Shown: piece by piece, positions 1 through 5,375 of the stretch
Layout: every line of letters starts with the position of its first letter
How positions within the stretch are numbered: position 1 is the first letter of the stretch
DNA from: an uncultured Verrucomicrobiota bacterium
Lineage (GTDB): Bacteria > Verrucomicrobiota > Verrucomicrobiia > Limisphaerales > SXTU01
Direction: 5' to 3'
Assembly: GCA_903863315.1 (NCBI GenBank)
Contig: CAIPBN010000607.1
Coordinates: 1 to 7,886, forward strand
Length of the DNA stretch: 7,886 nt
Position numbers and translations under genes: made by a program
The notes under the pieces: model-generated
Told to the model about the DNA's origin: nothing
The model's input: only the letters and a program-made list of their open reading frames with translations
Database searches by the model: none

Positions 1-82
1 AAACAACCCCTTCTACGGCTGGACGCTGAAGGGCTGTGCGACGACGACCATTGTTAGCGGAAAAATCGTGTGGCGCATTTAG
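1..82 (+). CDS. C-terminal end of a dihydroorotase-like amidohydrolase (partial)
   Basis: An open frame enters from the left edge (first full codon at 2) and stops with TAG at 80-82, giving 26 residues. The tail contains NPFYGW, then LKG, then TTTIVSGKIVW. This matches the usual end of class I dihydroorotases: an N-x-PF-x-G stretch, a short strand, and a final strand of the TIV-x-G-x-IV type that closes the small beta-sandwich domain. Dihydroorotase cyclises carbamoyl-aspartate to dihydroorotate in pyrimidine synthesis in the cytoplasm. Only the tail is visible, with no metal ligands or catalytic residues, so a related cyclic amidohydrolase (allantoinase or hydantoinase type) cannot be excluded. 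The next gene starts 54 bases downstream on the same strand and could be co-transcribed, although its product is exported and functionally unrelated. Confidence 0.72.
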   Translation, partial: NNPFYGWTLKGCATTTIVSGKIVWRI

Positions 83-136
83 GCCGCCCGATTAGTTTCA
101 GTGCCAAGTATCTGCATTGCCAACCCATTGCCCGTC

Positions 137-574
137 ATGAAAAAACTCGCCCTCCTCGTCGCAGTCGGCTTCGCCGCGTTTCAGTTGTCAGCCGCCGAGG
201 CTGGCTGGATGACGGATTTCGCCAAGGCCCAGGAAAAGGCCAAGGCGGAGAAGAAACTGGTGTTCATGGATTTCACCGGCTCGGACTGGTGCCCGCCGTG
301 CAAGAACCTCCACAAGACCGTGCTGGTCGCCCCGGAGTTCACGGCCTTTGCGAAGGACAATCTCGTGCTGATGGAGCTGGACTTCCCCAACAACAAACCT
401 CAGTCCGCCGAATTGAAGGCGGCGAACCAGAAGCTGGCCGAGCGTTTCAAGGTTGAGGGGTATCCAACCGTGATCGTGCTGGATACGGCCGGCAAGGAGC
501 TGTTCCGCGAAGTCGGCTACAGTGGCACCCCGGCGAAGGCCTACGTGGCGAAGCTCGCGAAGCTGAAGAAGTAA
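137..574 (+). CDS. Secreted thioredoxin-like protein with WCPPC active site
   Basis: The product has 145 residues. Residues 1-22 look like a signal peptide: MKK, a hydrophobic run (LALLVAVGFAAF), and a likely cut after A-A-E-A before GW. The start at 137 is preferred over the in-frame ATG at 101, because the longer form would put 12 residues ahead of the signal peptide. The mature part is one thioredoxin fold: strand LVFMDF at 41-46, active site WCPPCK at 51-56 with redox cysteines C52 and C55, then an acidic strand near 77-83, and the cis-proline loop GYPT with P110. It resembles short periplasmic thioredoxin-like proteins that are common in Verrucomicrobia and Planctomycetes, and it lacks the insertions of TlpA or DsbA. 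Its likely role is reduction or isomerisation of disulfides outside the cytoplasm; the substrate is unknown. No Shine-Dalgarno sequence precedes the start. Confidence 0.9.
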   Translation: MKKLALLVAVGFAAFQLSAAEAGWMTDFAKAQEKAKAEKKLVFMDFTGSDWCPPCKNLHKTVLVAPEFTAFAKDNLVLMELDFPNNKPQSAELKAANQKLAERFKVEGYPTVIVLDTAGKELFREVGYSGTPAKAYVAKLAKLKK

Positions 575-603
575 TACCAATTGCTGGAATACTCCGTTCA
601 AAT

Positions 604-616
604 CCCCGCTTCGGGG
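604..616 (+). terminator. Small GC hairpin after the thioredoxin-like gene, possible terminator
   Basis: A perfect 5-bp inverted repeat, CCCCG and CGGGG around a CTT loop, begins 30 bases after the TAA stop at 572-574. It is in the right place for a transcription end, but no T-run follows, so an intrinsic terminator is only possible. It may instead be the first of the repeats that fill 575-961. Confidence 0.25.
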
Positions 617-642
617 CGAAGGCCGCGCCTCTCCCTCACCCC

Positions 643-667
643 AGCCCTCTTCCGCTAGGAGAGGGCT
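643..667. repeat. REP-like inverted repeat (AGCCCTCT / AGAGGGCT)
   Basis: The 8-bp arms at 643-650 and 660-667 are exact reverse complements separated by 9 bases. The pyrimidine-rich sequence just before them (CTCCCTCACCCC, about 630-641) together with the GCCCTCT...AGAGGGC palindrome resembles a class of dispersed intergenic palindrome found in many GC-rich environmental genomes. That likeness is from memory and was not searched. It could act as a transcript-end hairpin between the convergent genes. Confidence 0.6.
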
Positions 668-709
668 CACGATTCCCAAACTCCCGCGATTTCGGCCCCT
701 GTTCCTCGG

Positions 710-781
710 CCTCTGTGTTCATCGTGTCTCAGTGGTTCCAAACCGATTTCATTGACCACAGAGATGCGATGGACACAGAGG
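710..781. repeat. Long imperfect inverted repeat, 27-bp arms
   Basis: The left arm is 710-736 and the right arm 755-781, with an 18-base loop. The arms match at 23 of 27 positions as inverted repeats. Three of the four mismatches become G-U pairs if the + strand is transcribed, leaving one A-A mismatch, so the RNA would form an almost continuous 27-bp stem. The right arm (ACCACAGAG...GGACACAGAGG) resembles a repeat with CACAGA-type words that I recall as common between genes in Verrucomicrobia; this was not searched. It lies between convergent genes. Confidence 0.7.
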
Positions 782-792
782 TTCATGGGTGG
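779..792 (+). repeat. 14-bp direct repeat, left copy
   Basis: AGGTTCATGGGTGG occurs here and again, identically, at 923-936. This copy overlaps the end of the right arm of the inverted repeat at 710-781. The flanks beyond the 14 bases differ, so the match has sharp ends, as expected for a duplicated target site or a repeated module boundary. Confidence 0.7.
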
Positions 793-826
793 CTCCCACG
801 GCCAAAAGCTGCGCATTGGGACACCC

Positions 827-922
827 GTGCCGGCGGCTTGCAGCCGCCGCGTGGCGGGTTGGCCAATTGACGCCGCCGCGAACTGCTGTGGCCAACGGAC
901 GGCGGTTGAAAACCGCCGGCAC
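827..922. repeat. Nested palindromic element
   Basis: Outer 10-bp arms GTGCCGGCGG (827-836) and CCGCCGGCAC (913-922) are exact reverse complements. Inside them are GTTGGCCA (858-865) and TGGCCAAC (889-896), also exact. Each end can fold alone instead: an 8-bp stem with TGC loop at 831-849, and an 8-bp stem with GAA loop at 900-918 (GGCGGTT-GAA-AACCGCC core). The outer pairing and the two end hairpins use the same bases, so two alternative folds exist. The right arm abuts the second copy of the 14-bp direct repeat with no gap. No reading frame here looks like a real gene. Confidence 0.7.
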
Positions 923-936
923 AGGTTCATGGGTGG
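923..936 (+). repeat. 14-bp direct repeat, right copy
   Basis: This is the second identical copy of AGGTTCATGGGTGG, starting 144 bases after the first. It follows directly on the palindromic element ending at 922 and lies 25 bases before the end of the hydrolase gene. Confidence 0.7.
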
Positions 937-961
937 GGCGATGCGGAATGGAAAACCTCGC

Positions 962-2986
962 TCACTTCAAGGCCTGCACGATGGCTTCAGTCGAAGCCGC
1001 AGGGAGCAGCGTGAGCGCGGCGTTGGCCCTGTGCAGTTCATAGACCCGCTGGGTGAAGGCGAATTGTTCCCGCAGGGCAGCGGCATCCAAGGGCTTGCCA
1101 CCGCCAGTGACCGCTCCGGCGATGATGAGCTGGCGCGGGGCGATGAGCGCGGCGAGTTGGGGGACGTCACCTACGTCGCGCACGATGTTCGCCGCGAGCA
1201 ATCCCAAGCGCTGGCCTTCATACGGCACCTCGGTGAGGAAGCTCGCCAGCGAGTTCGCGGCGACGACGCGTTTGATGCGCGGGTCCAGCGCGGCGGCGCA
1301 CATGGCTGCCAGGCCGGTCGGGCCGTTGGCCACAATCGTCACGGGCAACAACTGTCTCGCCTGCGCCGCTTGGTCTATGGCGGCGCGGATGTCGTAGGTC
1401 CATGGGGCTAGGATCGAGCGCCCCAGCCACAGCGACCACGGCGCGCTGTTGTGATCGGGGGCCCGGCCGATCTTGTCGTTCGGAATCGCTTCCGCACCCA
1501 CAACACGCAGTCGCACGGAGTGGACTTGGTAGTTGGCCTCGCGCAGCGCCTTGGCCAGGGGACTCGTGACGGCCTGATTCGGACTATCGAGGTCGAGCAA
1601 CAGCACGGTTCCCCGGGGCTTGCCTGCGCTGGCCGGACCTTGGACCCATGCGCTGCCAGCCGAGTTGCGTTGCTCCACCGCCAGCAGATTGACGCCCAAG
1701 ATTTGGGTCTCCAAGACGGTGCGCGCGGCCTTGGCCCGTGATTCCCATGCGGTAGCCGAAGTCGGCGCGGGAGTGGCCTTCAACTGTTTGAGGCCCTCGG
1801 CGGCGGCGAATTTCGGGATCGTCATCCAGTCGTCCGGCCGCGTCTGGCCGGGGTAGCAGCGGAGGGTTTCGGGATCTTCCGTTTCAAACTTGGGCTCGGG
1901 GACGGGGGAACCATCGCCCTCGCCTTTCAAGTGCTTGGCCATCCAGCCATACATGGCCTCGCGCATGGGCTGGCTGTAGGCGTGGGGCGACTCGAACGTG
2001 GTGTGGCGCACATTCGCCGGCTGACCGTGTAGGGCGAAGACCGGCGCGGCGAGCGCGAGGGATTTCTTCGCCTCGGCAACGGAGAATTGCGGAGAATCCT
2101 TGGTCGCGCTGATCACCATGAGCGCGCGCGGCGCAACCATCGCCAGCAGGCCCCACTCCTCGGTGAAGCGCAGCGCGCCGGGGACGACTTCGCACATGCA
2201 ACAGGCGGTGCCGAGATAGGCCTGGTAGTTGCCGACCGAGCACACGGGCACGACGGCCTTGAAACGTTCGTCGAACGCGCCGGCATACATGGTCTGGTTG
2301 CCGCCGCCGCTCGCGCCGGTGATGCCGAGGCGGGTGCCGTCCACCTCGGGACGGTTGAGCAGATAGTCCACCGCGCGCATGTTCTCATAGACTTGCAGGC
2401 CGGACAGAGGCAGGCCGACGGGGAACAACGTGGCGGCCGTCATCTCGCCGTGATACTCGCCCAGGCTTTTGCCTACGGCGCGTTCCCCGGCCCCGAAGGC
2501 GTCCACCACCAGCACGAAGTAGCCGAGCTTGGCGAGTCCGATGCAACGGGATTGGACCACCGGATCCTGCTTCGCGCCGCGCCAGTGGCCGTGAACGCAC
2601 AGCACCGTGGGAAGCCTGCCGGGCTGGGCGGGCACGTAGGCGTTCGCGGTCATGCGCACGCCGGGGAGGGTTTGGAAGGTGAGTTTCTCGATGCGGTAGC
2701 CGTCCCGCTGGAGCACGCCGTGGGATTGGGGATTCAACGGGGCAGGGGACTGCGGCCACGCGCCCCAGGCCCGCCGGAGGTTTTCACGCAGCACGGTGCG
2801 CTGCTGGGTCCAGGCAGCCAGTGTGGCAGGAGCCTTGTCACCGGCCCGCAACTCGGCGGCGCGCGCTTTGATGAAGTGCTCGAATGCGCGGGAAGGTTCA
2901 TTGGTGGATTCGGCGGCGTGCGCGGCGGTCAGGCTCAAGGCGCAAAGCAAAGGGAACAACAGGCGAACGCGTGATTGCGGTGACAT
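962..2986 (-). CDS. Secreted alpha/beta hydrolase, acetyl-xylan-esterase-like, with degenerate second domain
   Basis: The product has 674 residues. The start at 2986 is chosen because it opens a signal peptide (MSPQSRVRLL, hydrophobic run, cut near A-H-A-A, about residue 25). An upstream in-frame ATG at 3199 would add 71 unlikely residues and run into the divergent gene. Residues about 100-355 form an alpha/beta hydrolase: VHGHWRG at 131-137 (oxyanion region), nucleophile elbow GASGG with S226, probable acid D297 in ATKDSP, and probable H335 in SPHAY. A cysteine cluster CCMC lies at 262-265. Residues about 420-674 look like a second hydrolase-type fold (VTIVANGPTGLAA, then LDPRI), but the elbow reads NGPTG with proline where serine should be. 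The family covers acetyl-xylan esterases and dienelactone-hydrolase relatives, so ester cleavage on plant or algal polysaccharide is plausible; the substrate is not proven. No SD precedes the start. Confidence 0.88.
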   Translation of the reverse strand: MSPQSRVRLLFPLLCALSLTAAHAAESTNEPSRAFEHFIKARAAELRAGDKAPATLAAWTQQRTVLRENLRRAWGAWPQSPAPLNPQSHGVLQRDGYRIEKLTFQTLPGVRMTANAYVPAQPGRLPTVLCVHGHWRGAKQDPVVQSRCIGLAKLGYFVLVVDAFGAGERAVGKSLGEYHGEMTAATLFPVGLPLSGLQVYENMRAVDYLLNRPEVDGTRLGITGASGGGNQTMYAGAFDERFKAVVPVCSVGNYQAYLGTACCMCEVVPGALRFTEEWGLLAMVAPRALMVISATKDSPQFSVAEAKKSLALAAPVFALHGQPANVRHTTFESPHAYSQPMREAMYGWMAKHLKGEGDGSPVPEPKFETEDPETLRCYPGQTRPDDWMTIPKFAAAEGLKQLKATPAPTSATAWESRAKAARTVLETQILGVNLLAVEQRNSAGSAWVQGPASAGKPRGTVLLLDLDSPNQAVTSPLAKALREANYQVHSVRLRVVGAEAIPNDKIGRAPDHNSAPWSLWLGRSILAPWTYDIRAAIDQAAQARQLLPVTIVANGPTGLAAMCAAALDPRIKRVVAANSLASFLTEVPYEGQRLGLLAANIVRDVGDVPQLAALIAPRQLIIAGAVTGGGKPLDAAALREQFAFTQRVYELHRANAALTLLPAASTEAIVQALK

Positions 2987-3094
2987 GGCGGAGTTGTCGC
3001 CAGCCGCAGCGGTTTCGGCAACGTGTTTTTGGCGCGACGCTGGCCGGGCTTGAGCTGTTGCATGTGAGCTGGCATGATCGAGTCCATTCAATCC
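2987..3094. promoter_or_regulatory. Divergent intergenic region with tandem repeat and weak promoter candidate
   Basis: These 108 bases lie between the divergent starts of the hydrolase (2986, -) and the LamG-like gene (3095, +), so both promoters are probably here. A near-perfect tandem repeat lies at 3051-3076: TGAGCTGTTGCATG followed directly by TGAGCTGGCATG. A weak sigma70-like pair for the + strand overlaps it: TTGAGC at 3050-3055, a 17-base spacer, and CATGAT at 3073-3078, each matching consensus at four of six positions. This would leave only a very short leader before the ATG at 3095. The location is well supported; the exact elements are not. Confidence 0.4.
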
Positions 3095-3949
3095 ATGAAA
3101 ACCTCCATAGCATGTTTGCTGCTGACCACTGCCTTCACCCAGCTCATTGCCGCTCCGGCCCCAGACGTGGCCGGTCTGGCCAAGGCGCTTACCTTCCACG
3201 CTTCCTTCGATCAGGGACTGGACGCGGATTTCTCACGGGGAGAAAAGGCCTGCTATTACCGGCAGGGGAAGTCACTGGTGTCGGCGGCCCCCAACGAGGA
3301 GCTCAAAGTCGTCTCGGGAGCCGGGCGTTTCGGCGGCGGTCTGCATTTCACCAAGAAGGGAAAGACCAACCCGGCCTTCAAGAGCGCGGGCGTGCTGGAC
3401 TACAACGCCAAAGACTGGAGCGCCGCTGTGTCCGTGTGGTTGCGGCTGGACCCGGACAAGGATTTGGAGCCCGGCTACTGCGATCCGGTGCAGATTGTCG
3501 GGGACGATACGAAGAAGGGATTCATTTTTCTGGAGTGGTCGAAGGACGAGACCCCGCGGCATTTTCGTTTCGCGATCCGTCCGCTGTTCCCGATCTGGAA
3601 TCCGAACAACCTCGACTGGGCCAAGATGACTGCCGAGCAGCGGCCGGCGGTGCAGTTGACGCGCGCGCCGTTTTCGCGGGAGGCGTGGACGCACGCGGTG
3701 TTCTCATTCGCGCACATCAACGACAAGACCAAGAAACCGGTTGGACGGCTCCACTTGAACGGTGAGCTCAAGGGAGCGATTGAGAACTGGGATTTGACCT
3801 TCGGCTGGGATCCGGCGCAGGTGCTGCTCGTGCTTGGCGCGTCTTACGTTGGCCATCTGGACGATTTGGCTGTCTTTAACCGTCCGCTCACGGACGCCGA
3901 AGTGAAGCTGCTCTTCGGTCTCAAGACCGGCGCGCGCGAACTGCATTGA
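3095..3949 (+). CDS. Secreted LamG-like (concanavalin A-like lectin/glucanase fold) protein
   Basis: The product has 284 residues. The start at 3095 opens a signal peptide (MKTS, then IACLLLTTAF, cut near I-A-A after residue 20); the in-frame ATG at 3074 would only add seven residues in front. The mature chain matches the LamG-like jelly-roll pattern: opening strand LTFHASFDQ (32-40), a GRFGGGLHF turn (78-85), strand AVSVWLRL (111-118), a later strand around WTHAVFSF (198-205), the hairpin GRLHLNGELKG (217-227), and the closing signature GHLDDLAVFNRPLTDAEV (253-270). No catalytic residues of a glycoside hydrolase are recognisable, so binding of sugar or protein at the cell surface is more likely than hydrolysis. 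It is transcribed away from the esterase-like gene, which fits shared control, but a common substrate is only inferred. No SD is present. Confidence 0.85.
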   Translation: MKTSIACLLLTTAFTQLIAAPAPDVAGLAKALTFHASFDQGLDADFSRGEKACYYRQGKSLVSAAPNEELKVVSGAGRFGGGLHFTKKGKTNPAFKSAGVLDYNAKDWSAAVSVWLRLDPDKDLEPGYCDPVQIVGDDTKKGFIFLEWSKDETPRHFRFAIRPLFPIWNPNNLDWAKMTAEQRPAVQLTRAPFSREAWTHAVFSFAHINDKTKKPVGRLHLNGELKGAIENWDLTFGWDPAQVLLVLGASYVGHLDDLAVFNRPLTDAEVKLLFGLKTGARELH

Positions 3950-3974
3950 GCTTCGCTTGAAAGTTCGGAGTTTC

Positions 3975-3994
3975 GCCTGCCGGTCTCGGCGGGC
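3975..3994. terminator. Hairpin between convergent genes, possible two-way terminator
   Basis: GCCTGCCG (3975-3982) pairs with CGGCGGGC (3987-3994) across a GTCT loop: eight pairs, seven Watson-Crick and one G-U in + strand RNA. It lies 26 bases after the LamG stop and 21 bases beyond the stop of the convergent propeller gene, the expected place for termination of both. Neither side has a T-run, so the mechanism is uncertain. Confidence 0.4.
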
Positions 3995-4014
3995 AGTGAA
4001 TCCAGCGAGGCCGC

Positions 4015-5250
4015 TCACTGCACCTTCACGCAGATCAAGTCGCCCCGGGCATTGCGGCAGTAAACCTTTCCGTGTGCCAGCACGGGCACCGTCCAACAGC
4101 GGCCGCCGAGCGATTGATGTCGGGCTGTGGGTTTGAACTCGCGAGGATTGGCGGGGACCGCGAGCAGTTCACCGCGCTCGCTCAGAATGAGCAGCACGCC
4201 GTCGGCTGCGGCCATGACGGAGCCGCAGCCCAGGCCAGTGCCTGGCGGCACTCGCCACTTTTCCTTCCCGGTGGCGAACTCCAAGCACACGAATTCCGTG
4301 GGCCGTCCCCGGTGCGCCGTGCCGTCGAAGCCGTAGAGATGCCCGTCGATCAGCACGCTGTTGTTCATGTGGTTGCACATGCCCTTGTGCTCGTAGTGCT
4401 TCTTCAACTGATCGCCGGTCAGTTCCAGGAGCGCGCACCCGCGGTCGTAGCCGGTGGAGATGAAAATCTGCGACCCGAGGATGATGGGAGTCGTGGCCGT
4501 GGTGTCGAACGAGGTTTTCCAATCCACCGTGGCCACCGTGGTGCCGTTGGCCGCCTCCAGCACGGCGAGGCCTTCGGTCTTCATCACTGCAAGCAGCTTG
4601 CGGCCTCCGACCGTGAAGGCCTTGGGCGTGCCGTAGGCCGGTGTGAAGGGCTGGCTTTTCCATCGCACGCGTCCCGTGGAGGGATCGAGGGCGAAGGTGG
4701 GCCCCGCCTCGATCAGCAGGGTGTCGTCGTTGAGGAAGTAGGGTGAGCAGGCGAATCCCCACTCGGGCGGCTCTTCCAGTCCAGCTTCTGCCAGCATGTC
4801 GCGCTGCCAGACCAGCTTGCCGGTGGCGGCTTCTTGGCAGTGCAGCCGGCCATGCTTGCTGTAGGTGAAGACCTTGCCACCTCGCACCGTGGGAGTTGCG
4901 CCCGGCCCGCCTTCGTAAAAGCGATCCAGCAGCGGTGCCGGGTAGGTGTGCCGCCAGAGTTCCGCGCCCGTCTCGGCGTTGAAGCACCAGATGGTCTCAG
5001 TGCCCGCGCTTTTGGCACCGCTGTGCCCAAGGGTGAACACCCGGCCCTCCGCGACAGCCATGGAGGAAAAGCCGATGCCGACTTTCTTCTGCCAGAGTGT
5101 TTGGGTGAAATCCGGTTTCGCCGGCAGACGCTCCGTGGAAATGCCATTTTCATCAGGCCCACGCCACTGCGGCCAGTCGGCGCCCAGGAGCGGGCAGGTG
5201 AACGGGATGAAACTCCAGAGCAGCAGGGCGAGGAGGCGGTGTCGGCGCAT
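4015..5250 (-). CDS. Secreted PQQ-like beta-propeller protein (411 aa)
   Basis: The ATG at 5250 opens a signal peptide (MRRHR, then LLALLLWSFIPF, cut after L-L-G-A at residue 24), followed by DWPQWRGP (25-32), the typical first strand of this secreted propeller family. Repeats of strand, turn and the tail A/S-TG-x-x-x-W can be counted at about 61-100, 117-150, 165-198, 205-245, 252-283, 296-333, 342-373 and 384-410. Clear tails are ETGAELW, ATGKLVW, STGRVRW and ATGKEKW. Eight repeats agree with a BamB-like eight-bladed propeller. Despite the family name, nothing shows that PQQ is bound or that it is a dehydrogenase; the catalytic and calcium-binding residues of quinoprotein alcohol dehydrogenases were not seen. 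A scaffold or binding role in the periplasm is likeliest. It is convergent with the LamG gene and divergent from a second propeller gene. Confidence 0.9.
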   Translation of the reverse strand: MRRHRLLALLLWSFIPFTCPLLGADWPQWRGPDENGISTERLPAKPDFTQTLWQKKVGIGFSSMAVAEGRVFTLGHSGAKSAGTETIWCFNAETGAELWRHTYPAPLLDRFYEGGPGATPTVRGGKVFTYSKHGRLHCQEAATGKLVWQRDMLAEAGLEEPPEWGFACSPYFLNDDTLLIEAGPTFALDPSTGRVRWKSQPFTPAYGTPKAFTVGGRKLLAVMKTEGLAVLEAANGTTVATVDWKTSFDTTATTPIILGSQIFISTGYDRGCALLELTGDQLKKHYEHKGMCNHMNNSVLIDGHLYGFDGTAHRGRPTEFVCLEFATGKEKWRVPPGTGLGCGSVMAAADGVLLILSERGELLAVPANPREFKPTARHQSLGGRCWTVPVLAHGKVYCRNARGDLICVKVQ

Positions 5251-5375
5251 GGTGGCCCGAGGTTGCCAAGCTGCCCGGAAACTGTCGATGGGTTGTGCTG
5301 GTCGCTGCCGCCGGGGGGCACACCCGACTGCTTGCCCAACGCCAGCGCTTCAGCAAAGCTCGTCGCGCATTCACC
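5251..5375. promoter_or_regulatory. Divergent intergenic region between two propeller genes
   Basis: These 125 bases separate the starts of two related genes read in opposite directions, so promoters for both should be here. I found no convincing -35/-10 pair, no clear operator palindrome and no SD for either gene. The assignment as regulatory rests on position only. Confidence 0.4.

Larger units (their letters stand above)
575..961. other. 387-base gene-free region between convergent genes, made of repeats
   Basis: The region separates the 3' ends of the thioredoxin-like gene and the large hydrolase gene. It holds, in order, a small hairpin (604-616), an 8-bp palindrome (643-667), a long imperfect inverted repeat (710-781), and a nested palindrome (827-922) bracketed by a 14-bp direct repeat. 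Frames that cross it read as low-complexity R/G/H-rich peptides with no domain or start context, so I call no gene. Confidence 0.75.

Noticed and set aside
827..922. Possible CRISPR array or small repeat array
   Set aside because: There are no regularly spaced identical repeats with unique spacers; the structure is palindromic, with only two direct-repeat copies.
752..1411. 219-codon + strand frame crossing the repeat region into the 3' end of the hydrolase gene
   Set aside because: It begins inside an inverted repeat, runs through palindromes, and then reads antisense to a convincing gene; the peptide is low-complexity with no domain.
2087..2974. 295-codon open frame on the + strand within the esterase-like gene
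   Set aside because: It is a shadow of the - strand gene: composition is skewed to G, H, R and A with no recognisable motif, while the - strand frame contains the full hydrolase active site.
2987..3199. 71-residue N-terminal extension of the hydrolase from an ATG at 3199
   Set aside because: It would place a real-looking signal peptide in the middle of the chain and overlap the start of the divergent LamG-like gene. The ATG at 2986 explains the sequence better.
4015..5250. Quinoprotein alcohol dehydrogenase call for the propeller gene
   Set aside because: The length is about two thirds of that family, and no vicinal-cysteine or PQQ/calcium-binding pattern was seen. Only the propeller repeats are supported.
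5251..5375. Possible promoter motifs in the gap between the propeller genes
   Set aside because: TTGCCC- and TTGGCA-like words exist on both strands, but none is paired with a credible -10 at 16-18 bases.
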